A stretch of DNA of 19,830 bases from CAYSUS01 sp964434165 (lineage in GTDB: Bacteria > Planctomycetota > Planctomycetia > Pirellulales > Thermoguttaceae). Shown piece after piece: positions 14,080 to 19,830 of the stretch. The stretch spans positions 1 to 19,830 of the forward strand of contig CAYSUS010000120.1 of the NCBI GenBank assembly GCA_964434165.1, written 5' to 3'. The translations under genes were made by a program, and so were the position numbers. Below the pieces are notes generated by a model that did not search any database, was not told the origin of the DNA, and saw only the letters and a list, made by a program, of their open reading frames with translations. Positions within the stretch are counted from its first letter, which is position 1. Each line of letters starts with the position of its first letter.

Positions 14080-14988
14080 ATGGAATCTGCCATCCGCGTC
14101 GGCTGTCGGCCGGGCAGGACCAATCCCCTGCACCCGGCCCTGTGGCGCTGGAACATCACGCGCTCGTGGAAGTCGCTGCTGGCCAGCGTGATCGTGCTGC
14201 ACCTCTTCTCGTGGCTGTTCGTCTGGCTGATGAGCCTGTTCAAAGGCAACTTCTTCGCCGACGTGCTCTCGTCGCTGCCCGACTTCCTCACCCGGGGCCT
14301 CGGCGAGGACATGCTCCTGTACGCCACCAAGACCGGGCAGATAAGCATCATCTTCCGCCACCTGGTGACGCTGCTGATCTGCGTGGGCTGGGCCGTCGGA
14401 AGGGGCTCCGACGCCGTGGCCGGCGAGATCAGCCGCGGGACCATGGAGCACCTGCTGGCCCTGCCGGTCCGGCGGGTCACGGTGCTCGTCGTGCCGACGA
14501 TCGTGACCACGGTGGGCTGCGCGCTGATGGCGGCCGCGGTCTGGGTGGGCGTGGTCTTCGGCCTGGCCACGGTGAAGCGGTTCGCCGAGCTCTCGGCGCG
14601 GGACTTCATCCCCGGGGCGGTGAACCTGTTCACCATGACCTTCTGCATGGCGGGGATCGCCACGCTCCTCTCGTCGATCGATCACGACCGCTGGCGCACG
14701 ATCTGGCTGTCGGTGGCCGTGTTCGTCGTGTCGATGATCGTCTTCATGGTGGGGTTCTTCTGGCCGGAAGGTCGGTGGGTGCTGTGGGGGAGCTTTCTGA
14801 GCGCCTTCCAGCCGCAGGACCTGGTGCTCAAGCCCGACGTCACCTGGTCGCTCCCCCTCGGGCCGCTGGGCTCGGTGACCGCGTCGGTGGCGTTCTGGTA
14901 CAATAGCGTCCTGGTCGGCCTCGGCGTGGCGTGTTACGCGGTCGCCGCGGCGGTGTTCGTGCGGCGCGACATCCCGCTCTCGCGGTGA
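14080..14988 (+). CDS. ABC-2-type transporter permease
   Basis: The protein has 302 residues and about six membrane segments: near 32-53 (L-L-A-S-V-I-V-L-H-L-F-S-W-L-F), 90-108, 133-160, then N-L-F-T-M-T-F-C-M-A-G-I-A-T-L-L, W-L-S-V-A-V-F-V-V-S-M-I-V-F, and a last one before V-R-R-D-I-P-L-S-R. Between the second and third is the family's signature loop: D-A-V-A-G-E-I-S-R-G-T-M-E-H-L-L-A-L-P-V-R-R. It should form the membrane half of an ABC exporter in the inner membrane. No ATP-binding partner is in the window, so it is either encoded elsewhere or outside. The ATG at 14080 lacks a good ribosome-binding site; a TTG at 14011 in the same frame is an alternative, with GGAGGAG lying inside that extension. 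Confidence 0.88.
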   Translation: MESAIRVGCRPGRTNPLHPALWRWNITRSWKSLLASVIVLHLFSWLFVWLMSLFKGNFFADVLSSLPDFLTRGLGEDMLLYATKTGQISIIFRHLVTLLICVGWAVGRGSDAVAGEISRGTMEHLLALPVRRVTVLVVPTIVTTVGCALMAAAVWVGVVFGLATVKRFAELSARDFIPGAVNLFTMTFCMAGIATLLSSIDHDRWRTIWLSVAVFVVSMIVFMVGFFWPEGRWVLWGSFLSAFQPQDLVLKPDVTWSLPLGPLGSVTASVAFWYNSVLVGLGVACYAVAAAVFVRRDIPLSR

Positions 14989-15030
14989 GCGGCGGCCCTC
15001 CGACTCTGACTCCAGCCAGGAGCGACCCCT

Positions 15031-15738
15031 GTGAATCGCCCACCCCTGCCAAACCCCATTCCCTGCGTCTGGGTCGCTGCCCTTGCGGCGCTCCTGCTCG
15101 CCGTTCCCGCCCCGGCCGAGGAGGCCGAGGGGAATCGCTGGGAGCCGCGGATCCGGAAGTTCGAGGAGCAGGACCGCACGCAGCCCCCGCCCGAACGCGC
15201 CGTGCTGTTCGTGGGCAGCTCGAGCATCGTGGGCTGGGACCTGAAGAAGTCGTTCCCCGAGCTGACCACGATCAACCGGGGCTTCGGCGGATCGCAGATC
15301 GCCGATTCGATCCACTTCGCCGAGCGGATCGTGCTTGCCTACAAGCCCAGGGCGATCGTCTTCTACGCCGGCGACAACGACGTGGCGGCGGGCAAGTCAC
15401 CGGAGCGGGTGGCGGTCGACTACGCGGCGTTCGCCAAGAAGGTCCACGACACACTGCCCGAGACGAAAATCGTGTACGTCGCGATCAAGCCCAGCATCAA
15501 GCGCTGGCACCTGATCGACAAGATGCGCCAGGCGAACCACTTGATCCGGGAGACGACCGAGAAGGACCCTCGCCAGGTGTTCGTCGCCGTGGAGGAGCCG
15601 ATGCTCGGCGCCGACGGCAAGCCCCGCGCCGAGCTGTTCAAGAAGGACGGCCTGCACCTGAACGCGAAGGGCTACCGGCTCTGGTCCGACCTGGTCCGGC
15701 CGCACGTAAAGAAGAGGGATCAGGACGAGACGGATTGA
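15031..15738 (+). CDS. Exported SGNH/GDSL-family hydrolase
   Basis: The protein has 235 residues from a GTG start with AGGAG 8 bases upstream. A signal peptide is present (V-W-V-A-A-L-A-A-L-L-L-A-V-P-A-P-A). SGNH blocks are complete: block I V-G62-S-S64-S with Ser64 as likely nucleophile; block II N-R-G-F-G-G-S; block III G114-D-N116-D; block V D206-G-L-H209-L-N. This arrangement is typical of planctomycete GDSL-like lipase/acylhydrolases that may deacylate sugars or lipids outside the cytoplasm. It starts 42 bases after the permease stop, so it may share its transcript. A palindromic element follows the gene. Confidence 0.92.
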   Translation: MNRPPLPNPIPCVWVAALAALLLAVPAPAEEAEGNRWEPRIRKFEEQDRTQPPPERAVLFVGSSSIVGWDLKKSFPELTTINRGFGGSQIADSIHFAERIVLAYKPRAIVFYAGDNDVAAGKSPERVAVDYAAFAKKVHDTLPETKIVYVAIKPSIKRWHLIDKMRQANHLIRETTEKDPRQVFVAVEEPMLGADGKPRAELFKKDGLHLNAKGYRLWSDLVRPHVKKRDQDETD

Positions 15739-15765
15739 GGACCGAACCGGCCGGGTGCCGACTTG

Positions 15766-15825
15766 CTCATCCCCGCGCAGACTTCCGAAGTCCTGGAGAC
15801 TTCGGAAGTCTTCCCTCATCCCCGC
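15766..15825. repeat. 14-bp palindrome bracketed by an 11-bp direct repeat
   Basis: AGACTTCCGAAGTC (15779-15792) and GACTTCGGAAGTCT (15798-15811) are perfect inverses with a 5-base loop. CTCATCCCCGC flanks the palindrome on both sides (15766-15776 and 15815-15825), as a target-site duplication would. It lies between the convergent GDSL and parvulin genes and can also serve as a bidirectional terminator. It is related to the element at 12866-12888. Confidence 0.75.
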
Positions 15826-15832
15826 ACTTTCC

Positions 15833-16114
15833 TCACCCCGTACGGCTGACAATCTCCAGCAGATGGTAGCCGAACTGGGTCTTGACCGGGCCGTGGACCT
15901 TGCCGATCTCCTCGTGGAACACGACGCGGTCGAACTCCGGCACCATTCGGCCCTGGCCGAATTCGCCCAGGTCGCCGCCGTCCGAGCCGGAGGGGCACTG
16001 CGAGTGCTCCCTGGCGACCTCGGCGAAGTCGGCGCCGGACTCGATCTGGCTCTTCAGGTCGAGGCACTCCTGCTCCGTGGCGACGAGGATGTGGCGGGCG
16101 CGGGCTTGCGGCAT
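15833..16114 (-). CDS. ppiC: Small cytoplasmic parvulin-type peptidyl-prolyl isomerase
   Basis: The protein has 93 residues, the same length as E. coli PpiC (Par10), and consists of a single parvulin domain. Family residues are visible: H8 in A-R-H-I-L-V, the stretch G-A-D-F-A-E-V-A-R-E-H-S-Q-C40-P-S-G, G-G-D-L-G-E-F-G-Q-G-R-M57-V-P-E-F61, and T-Q-F81-G-Y-H84-L. It has no signal peptide, so it acts in the cytoplasm, catalysing cis-trans isomerisation before proline. AAGGAG lies about 7 bases before the ATG at 16114. The frame is open upstream to 16375, but those codons are not parvulin-like. It is divergent from the beta-CASP nuclease gene. Confidence 0.95.
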   Translation of the reverse strand: MPQARARHILVATEQECLDLKSQIESGADFAEVAREHSQCPSGSDGGDLGEFGQGRMVPEFDRVVFHEEIGKVHGPVKTQFGYHLLEIVSRTG

Positions 16115-16376
16115 GGTTCGACTCCTTGCGGCCGAAGGTGATACGGACGGCGGACCGGAGCCGTCTCCGTGCGAGGCCAGCCGCGGCCTGCCTGCGAACA
16201 CCACTCCCAATCCCCCTGGCGAAAACGCCTTGGAGCCCTCATTATTGCGGATCCGCGCCACCTGGCAAGAGCAGGGCGGGTCCACAGGACGGCTTGCCGC
16301 CACGCCGTCCCCGGGCCGCGCGACGTAGGATTGGGAAGGACCACCCCGCCCCGCCTCCCGGCGAGGAGACCTCATC

Positions 16377-17777
16377 GTGAAGCTTCAGTTCCTCGGTGCG
16401 AACGGCCAGGTGACCGGCTCCCGGAGCTACTTGCAGGTCGGCAAAGCGCGGATCCTGATCGACTGCGGCATGTTCCAGGAGCGCAGATACCTGGACCTGA
16501 ACTGGGAGAAGAGCCCCGTGCCGCCGAAGAAGATCGACGCGGTGCTCCTCACGCACGCCCATCTCGACCACTGCGGCCTGCTGCCGCGCCTGGTCGAGGA
16601 GGGCTTCCGCGGGACGATCTACGCCACGGCCGCCACGGTCGATCTGGCGGAGATCGTCCTTGAGGACTCGGCCGAGATCCAAGTCGAGGACGCGGCCTAC
16701 AAGCGCAAGCGGCACCGTCGCGAGGGCCGACGGGGAAAGCACCCGGAGATCCCGCTCTACACGCCCCAGGCCGCGCGCCGCGCGATGCGGCGCTTCGAGC
16801 CGGTCCGCTACGGCAGGCCGGTCCAGTTGCCGGGCGGCGTGAAGGTCGTGTTTCACGACGCGGGGCACATTCTCGGCTCGGCGATGATCGAGGTCGTCGC
16901 GCCGGCCGAGGACGGACCGCGGCGGATCGTGTTCTCCGGCGACGTGGGCCAGTGGGGCAAACCGATCATTCGCGACCCCAGCACCTTCGCCGAGGCCGAC
17001 TACGTGATCATGGAATCGACCTACGGCGATCGAGACCATCCCGACGGCGGCTCCGCCGAGGAGCAGCTCGGCCGCGTCATCCGCGAGACGTTCAGCCGGG
17101 GTGGAAACGTGGTGATCCCCGCCTTTGCCATCGAGCGAACCCAGGAGCTGCTCTACCACCTGCATGAAGTCTCGCACAACGGCCTGCCGGAAAGGATGCC
17201 GGTGTTCGTCGATAGCCCGATGGCCATCGACACGACCGAGGTGTTCCGCCGCCACCCGGACTTCTACGACGCCGAGGCCGCCGAGCTGCTTGCCGACGGG
17301 CATTCGCCGCTGGGCTTCGACGGGGTGACCATGGCCCGCACCCGCGAGCAGTCGAAGGCCATCAACGGGTTCGACCGCCCGGCCGTGATCATGGCCACCT
17401 CGGGGATGTGCACGGCGGGCCGGATCAAGCATCACCTCGCCCACAACATCGGTCGACCGGAGAGCACGATCCTCTTCGCGGGCTTTCAGGCCCCCGGCAC
17501 GCTAGGCAGACAGATTCTCGATGGCAGCCCGCAAGTCCGTATCCATGGCCGGTACATCCCCGTGCGGGCGCGGATCGAGCAAATCCACGGGCTCTCCGGG
17601 CATGCAGACCGTCAGGGGCTGGAGCGTTGGCTCCGCGCCTTCCAGCGCCCGCCCCGCCGCCTGTTCCTCAATCATGGCGAGGAGGACGCCGCGGAGGCGT
17701 TGATGCTCTTCGCGCGCCGCGAGTTGGGGTGGGAGGCCAGCGTGCCGCGTTTCCAGGAGACCGTCGAGTTGGAGTGA
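16377..17777 (+). CDS. Beta-CASP metallo-beta-lactamase RNase (CPSF/Ysh1-like)
   Basis: The protein has 466 residues from a GTG with GAGGAG 8 bases upstream. It is a cytoplasmic zinc-dependent nuclease of the MBL-fold RNA-processing class. Metal ligands are all present: H60-A-H62-L-D64-H65, H164 in D-A-G-H-I-L-G-S, D189 in F-S-G-D-V-G. Beta-CASP motif A is E213-S-T-Y-G-D, motif B H409 in H-G-L-S-G-H-A-D, motif C H433 in L-N-H-G-E. A Lys/Arg-rich insert (K-R-K-R-H-R-R-E-G-R-R-G-K) lies near residue 115. The C-terminus E-T-V-E-L-E fits the family, so this copy looks intact. Its last 75 codons or so are duplicated at 19099-19318, and the minus-strand cyclase-repeat gene overlaps its last 110 bases. 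Confidence 0.95.
   Translation: MKLQFLGANGQVTGSRSYLQVGKARILIDCGMFQERRYLDLNWEKSPVPPKKIDAVLLTHAHLDHCGLLPRLVEEGFRGTIYATAATVDLAEIVLEDSAEIQVEDAAYKRKRHRREGRRGKHPEIPLYTPQAARRAMRRFEPVRYGRPVQLPGGVKVVFHDAGHILGSAMIEVVAPAEDGPRRIVFSGDVGQWGKPIIRDPSTFAEADYVIMESTYGDRDHPDGGSAEEQLGRVIRETFSRGGNVVIPAFAIERTQELLYHLHEVSHNGLPERMPVFVDSPMAIDTTEVFRRHPDFYDAEAAELLADGHSPLGFDGVTMARTREQSKAINGFDRPAVIMATSGMCTAGRIKHHLAHNIGRPESTILFAGFQAPGTLGRQILDGSPQVRIHGRYIPVRARIEQIHGLSGHADRQGLERWLRAFQRPPRRLFLNHGEEDAAEALMLFARRELGWEASVPRFQETVELE
17530..17749 (+). repeat. 220-bp direct repeat, copy A (inside the nuclease gene)
   Basis: Bases 17530-17749 match 19099-19318 at a constant offset of 1569, with three mismatches (17533 A/G, 17550 C/A, 17582 A/G), i.e. 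217 of 220. Weaker similarity continues to about 17772, covering the E-T-V-E codons. Two of the three differences are synonymous. Confidence 0.95.
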
Positions 17778-18987
17778 GGCCCCGAGGACGGACCTGGAGC
17801 ACTCGGCTGGGACGAGAAGGCCGAAGCGAGATGGGCTCGACGGATGGCTGGCGGTAGTAGACCTCCAGGGTCAGCACGGCGAGAGCGGTGCAATACAGCC
17901 GGCCCCCCATCTGGCTGCCGTGGTCTTTGCCGCCAACGAACCAACTCCCACGGGCGTGCCCGTTCCCCTCCTGCTTCCAGAGCAGTTGGCTCTGCATCCC
18001 TTGGTTCCACGTCTTCCAGACGTCGCCGCCGAAGTCGCGGAGCAGTTGCGCGGTGTGGTAGTTGCGGTAGAACTCGCTGGCATCGAACTCCGCCTGCGCC
18101 AGGCGCCGCGCGCCGCGCTGGAGGGCTTCGTGCGTGCGATCCCAGCCCTGCTGCATGCGCACGAGCAGTCCGATCGCCGACGTGGCCGGGCCGTCGCCTG
18201 CGGTGGTGTAGCCGTAGGTCGCGCCCTCGTCCGCCGCGACGCCGTCGAGATACAGACGCGTTCTGCCGAGTATCTCTTCTGGGACTCGAAGCGACCCAAG
18301 CTTCGCTGCCTTCACAGCAGCCATTTGCCACCCCAAGACCGAGGTGTCGCCCGCCTGGCGTGGACAGTAGCGCCAGCCGCCGCCAACCGGGTCTTGAGCA
18401 TAGTGGATGAACTCGATCAGCTCTTGGGCTGGCGCGCGGAGTTCCTTGTCGCGGGTCATCGCATAGGCTTCGCACAAGGCGATGGACGCAATCCCATGCG
18501 AATACATCCGGCCGCCCGGCTCGGAGAGACTACCGCCCCGGCGGTCCACGCGGATGCGTTTCACGAGGAAGCCGATGCCCCTGGACACCGCCTCCCGGTG
18601 TTCGCCGGATTGATGCGTGTGGCCCGCTCCGAGGAGAGCCATCAGGGCCAGGCCCGTGGCCGCATTACGGGCGTCGGGCAGCGAGCCTGGGTGGTCGCAC
18701 TTGCCCCCGCATGCGTGAGCCCTCGTGTGGTCGAAGTCCCAGCCGCCGTCACGAAGCTGGTGGGCGACGATCCACTGCAGCCCGGCAGCCACGGCTGCTT
18801 CGGTCTTGCCCGTGCCGCCGTGGACCTCCAGGAGCAGCTTTCGAGAACCAGCCGATCGGCATTGCAGTCCCTGGCTAGGGCCTTGGACCAGGTCAACGCC
18901 GCCCCGCGCGTCCGCGAAACCGTGGCCTGGCGCGGTCAACACCACCGAAAGTGACGCGGCCACGATCCCTCGCAGTCCCACCTTCAT
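17668..18987 (-). CDS. Prenyltransferase/squalene-oxidase-repeat protein, C-terminus read through
   Basis: The protein has 439 residues from an ATG with GGGAAG 6 bases upstream. An N-terminal hydrophobic stretch (I-V-A-A-S-L-S-V-V-L-T-A-P) suggests export. The body is an alpha/alpha-toroid with squalene-cyclase-like repeats: D-G-G-W83-D-F-D-H, M-Y-S-H-G-I-A-S-I-A-L-C-E-A-Y-A, D-P-V-G-G-G-W205-R-Y, A-T-Y-G-Y-T, G-S-W-F-V-G-G, and L-T-L-E-V-Y-Y-R-Q380. In planctomycetes such proteins form large paralogous groups of unknown function; the cyclase catalytic D-x-D-D is not seen, so a cyclase reaction is unlikely. The family fold seems to end near residue 381. About 22 further residues come from intergenic DNA, and the last 36 are antisense to the nuclease gene, so the native stop appears lost. 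The gene is bracketed by a 220-bp direct repeat. Confidence 0.85.
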   Translation of the reverse strand: MKVGLRGIVAASLSVVLTAPGHGFADARGGVDLVQGPSQGLQCRSAGSRKLLLEVHGGTGKTEAAVAAGLQWIVAHQLRDGGWDFDHTRAHACGGKCDHPGSLPDARNAATGLALMALLGAGHTHQSGEHREAVSRGIGFLVKRIRVDRRGGSLSEPGGRMYSHGIASIALCEAYAMTRDKELRAPAQELIEFIHYAQDPVGGGWRYCPRQAGDTSVLGWQMAAVKAAKLGSLRVPEEILGRTRLYLDGVAADEGATYGYTTAGDGPATSAIGLLVRMQQGWDRTHEALQRGARRLAQAEFDASEFYRNYHTAQLLRDFGGDVWKTWNQGMQSQLLWKQEGNGHARGSWFVGGKDHGSQMGGRLYCTALAVLTLEVYYRQPSVEPISLRPSRPSRVLQVRPRGLTPTRRSPGNAARWPPTPTRGARRASTPPRRPPRHD

Positions 18988-19098
18988 GCGTGCTTCCCAA
19001 ATCGTGTTCGTGATGCCAGGGTTTCTGAGCGAATCGTGGGCTAATCCGCCGTGTGGCGACTCGTTGGCGCCGCCGGGTATTATTCCCCAGATTCGGTT

Positions 19099-19318
19099 CG
19101 CGAGTCCGTATCCATGGCAGGTACATCCCCGTGCGGGCGCGGATCGAGCAGATCCACGGGCTCTCCGGGCATGCAGACCGTCAGGGGCTGGAGCGTTGGC
19201 TCCGCGCCTTCCAGCGCCCGCCCCGCCGCCTGTTCCTCAATCATGGCGAGGAGGACGCCGCGGAGGCGTTGATGCTCTTCGCGCGCCGCGAGTTGGGGTG
19301 GGAGGCCAGCGTGCCGCG
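19099..19318 (+). repeat. 220-bp direct repeat, copy B
   Basis: This is the second copy of 17530-17749, lying upstream of the cyclase-repeat gene (on its 5' side) and before the chemotaxis gene. Similarity to the left of 19099 stops abruptly; on the right it decays after 19318. Confidence 0.95.
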
Positions 19319-19343
19319 GCCCATGGAGACGGTGGAGCGGGCT
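19099..19343 (+). pseudogene. 3' fragment of the beta-CASP nuclease gene
   Basis: The frame encodes the same C-terminal segment as the intact gene, from V-R-I-H-G-R-Y-I-P-V through H-G-L-S-G-H-A-D (motif B) and L-N-H-G-E (motif C) to S-V-P-R. It then departs: P-M-E-T-V-E-R-A in place of F-Q-E-T-V-E-L-E. It lacks the whole zinc-binding beta-lactamase part and any plausible start, and reads on to a stop at 19454 inside the end of the chemotaxis gene. It is a non-functional remnant of a duplication. Confidence 0.88.
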
Positions 19344-19367
19344 GATCGCCGAGCCCGCGCAAGACAA

Positions 19368-19399
19368 GCGCCGGCCCGAGAAGGCTCCCGGGCCGGCGC
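19368..19399 (-). terminator. Strong hairpin downstream of the chemotaxis gene
   Basis: GCGCCGGCCCG (19368-19378) and CGGGCCGGCGC (19389-19399) are exact inverses with a 10-base loop, 23 bases beyond the chemotaxis-gene stop on the minus strand. There is no T tract, so it is an inferred terminator or 3' stabilising structure. Confidence 0.55.
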
Positions 19400-19422
19400 G
19401 GTGTCGATGAGGGCGCTGCCGG

Positions 19423-19830
19423 CTACGCGTGCGTTTCGACGCGGAACCGCGTGACCAGCTCGCGCAGGGCGGCGGCCTGGGCGCCCAGCTCTTCGCTGGA
19501 CGAGGCCATTTCCTCGCTGCCCGCCGCGGCCTGCTCGGTCACCTCGGCGACGCGTTGGACGCCGGAAGCCACTTCTCGGGCCGTGGTCGCTTGCTCGACG
19601 GTCGCCGTGGCGATCTGGCTGATCTTGGCGGCCGTGGCTTCCACGCCGGAGACGATCTTCTTGAGCGCCTCGCCGGTCTGCTCGCTGAGCTCAGCGCCCT
19701 CTTCGACGCGCTGGGTCGATTCCCGGATCAGCGCGGTGATCTCGGCCGCGGCCCGGTTCGACCGCTCGGCCAGCTTGCGGACCTCGTCGGCCACGACGGC
19801 GAAGCCCATGCCGTGCTCGCCGGCCCGGGC
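19423..19830 (-). CDS. Methyl-accepting chemotaxis protein, C-terminal part only
   Basis: The frame is open to the right edge of the window, so the sensor and membrane parts lie outside; 135 residues are visible. It starts inside the signalling hairpin tip region: A-R-A-G-E-H-G-M-G-F-A-V-V-A-D-E-V-R-K-L-A-E-R-S, the sequence that contacts CheA and CheW. The descending coiled coil follows (A-A-A-E-I-T-A-L-I-R-E), with Glu/Gln-rich stretches such as V-T-E-Q-A-A-A-G-S-E-E-M-A-S-S-S-E-E-L that may be methylated. It ends L-V-T-R-F-R-V-E-T-H-A with no pentapeptide tether for CheR. No other chemotaxis gene is in the window. Confidence 0.95.
   Translation of the reverse strand, partial: ARAGEHGMGFAVVADEVRKLAERSNRAAAEITALIRESTQRVEEGAELSEQTGEALKKIVSGVEATAAKISQIATATVEQATTAREVASGVQRVAEVTEQAAAGSEEMASSSEELGAQAAALRELVTRFRVETHA

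Noticed and set aside
15833..16375. 180-residue version of the parvulin
   Set aside because: The extra 87 residues are not parvulin-like and lie over the upstream region of the nuclease gene; the ATG at 16114 has AAGGAG and gives the usual 93-residue protein.
17778..19098. Classical insertion sequence between the two 220-bp copies
   Set aside because: There is no transposase or terminal inverted repeat, and the direct repeat is far too long for a target-site duplication.

Overview
The window reads as a chromosomal segment of a high-GC planctomycete (Planctomycetota). The basis is indirect: nearly every gene is GC-rich, and several encode families typical of that phylum. These include a large secreted protein of unknown function, a secreted FAD-dependent oxidoreductase, a DUF1573 protein, a secreted SGNH/GDSL hydrolase, a squalene-cyclase-repeat protein and a stand-alone GGQ release-factor-like protein. 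Intergenic spaces carry short dispersed palindromes of the kind common in planctomycete genomes. No tRNA, rRNA, CRISPR array, transposase or integrase was seen.

Layout. 1-618 is the 3' part of an OmpR/PhoB-type response regulator. 776-979 (minus) is a tiny Cys-rich lipoprotein. 1323-5007 is a metal-transport-like locus: a plus-strand HMA-like protein converges on a minus-strand operon of a DUF5132-like membrane helix protein, an HMA-like protein with a hydrophobic C-terminus, and an 820-aa P-type ATPase with two N-terminal HMA-like domains. 5265-6818 (minus) is an FGGY sugar kinase and 7010-7510 a GGQ protein. 7896-10778 is a 960-aa exported protein with two copies of a Cys/His module. 11031-15738 holds a plus-strand run of FAD oxidoreductase, DUF1573 protein, ABC-2 permease and GDSL hydrolase. 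Candidate promoters precede the first three, so this run is probably not a single operon. 15833-16114 (minus) is a small cytoplasmic parvulin. 16377-17777 is a beta-CASP metallo-beta-lactamase nuclease, followed by a minus-strand squalene-cyclase-repeat gene, a duplicated fragment of the nuclease 3' end, and the 3' part of a methyl-accepting chemotaxis protein.

Three things stand out. First, the 1323-5007 locus encodes four Cys-free HMA-like domains, most carrying a G-R-x-R type arginine motif. Its ATPase has Gly-Thr-Gly where metal pumps carry CPC/SPC-type residues. This resembles, at the level of hypothesis only, loci that build metal-storage compartments. Second, a 220-bp direct duplication (217/220 identical by eye) of the nuclease 3' end brackets the cyclase-repeat gene. 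That gene has no stop codon of its own before it runs antisense into the nuclease gene, which points to insertion by recombination. Third, dispersed repeats sit at gene ends, and in three genes the stop codon itself lies inside a repeat unit; one palindrome is bracketed by an 11-bp direct repeat that looks like a target-site duplication.
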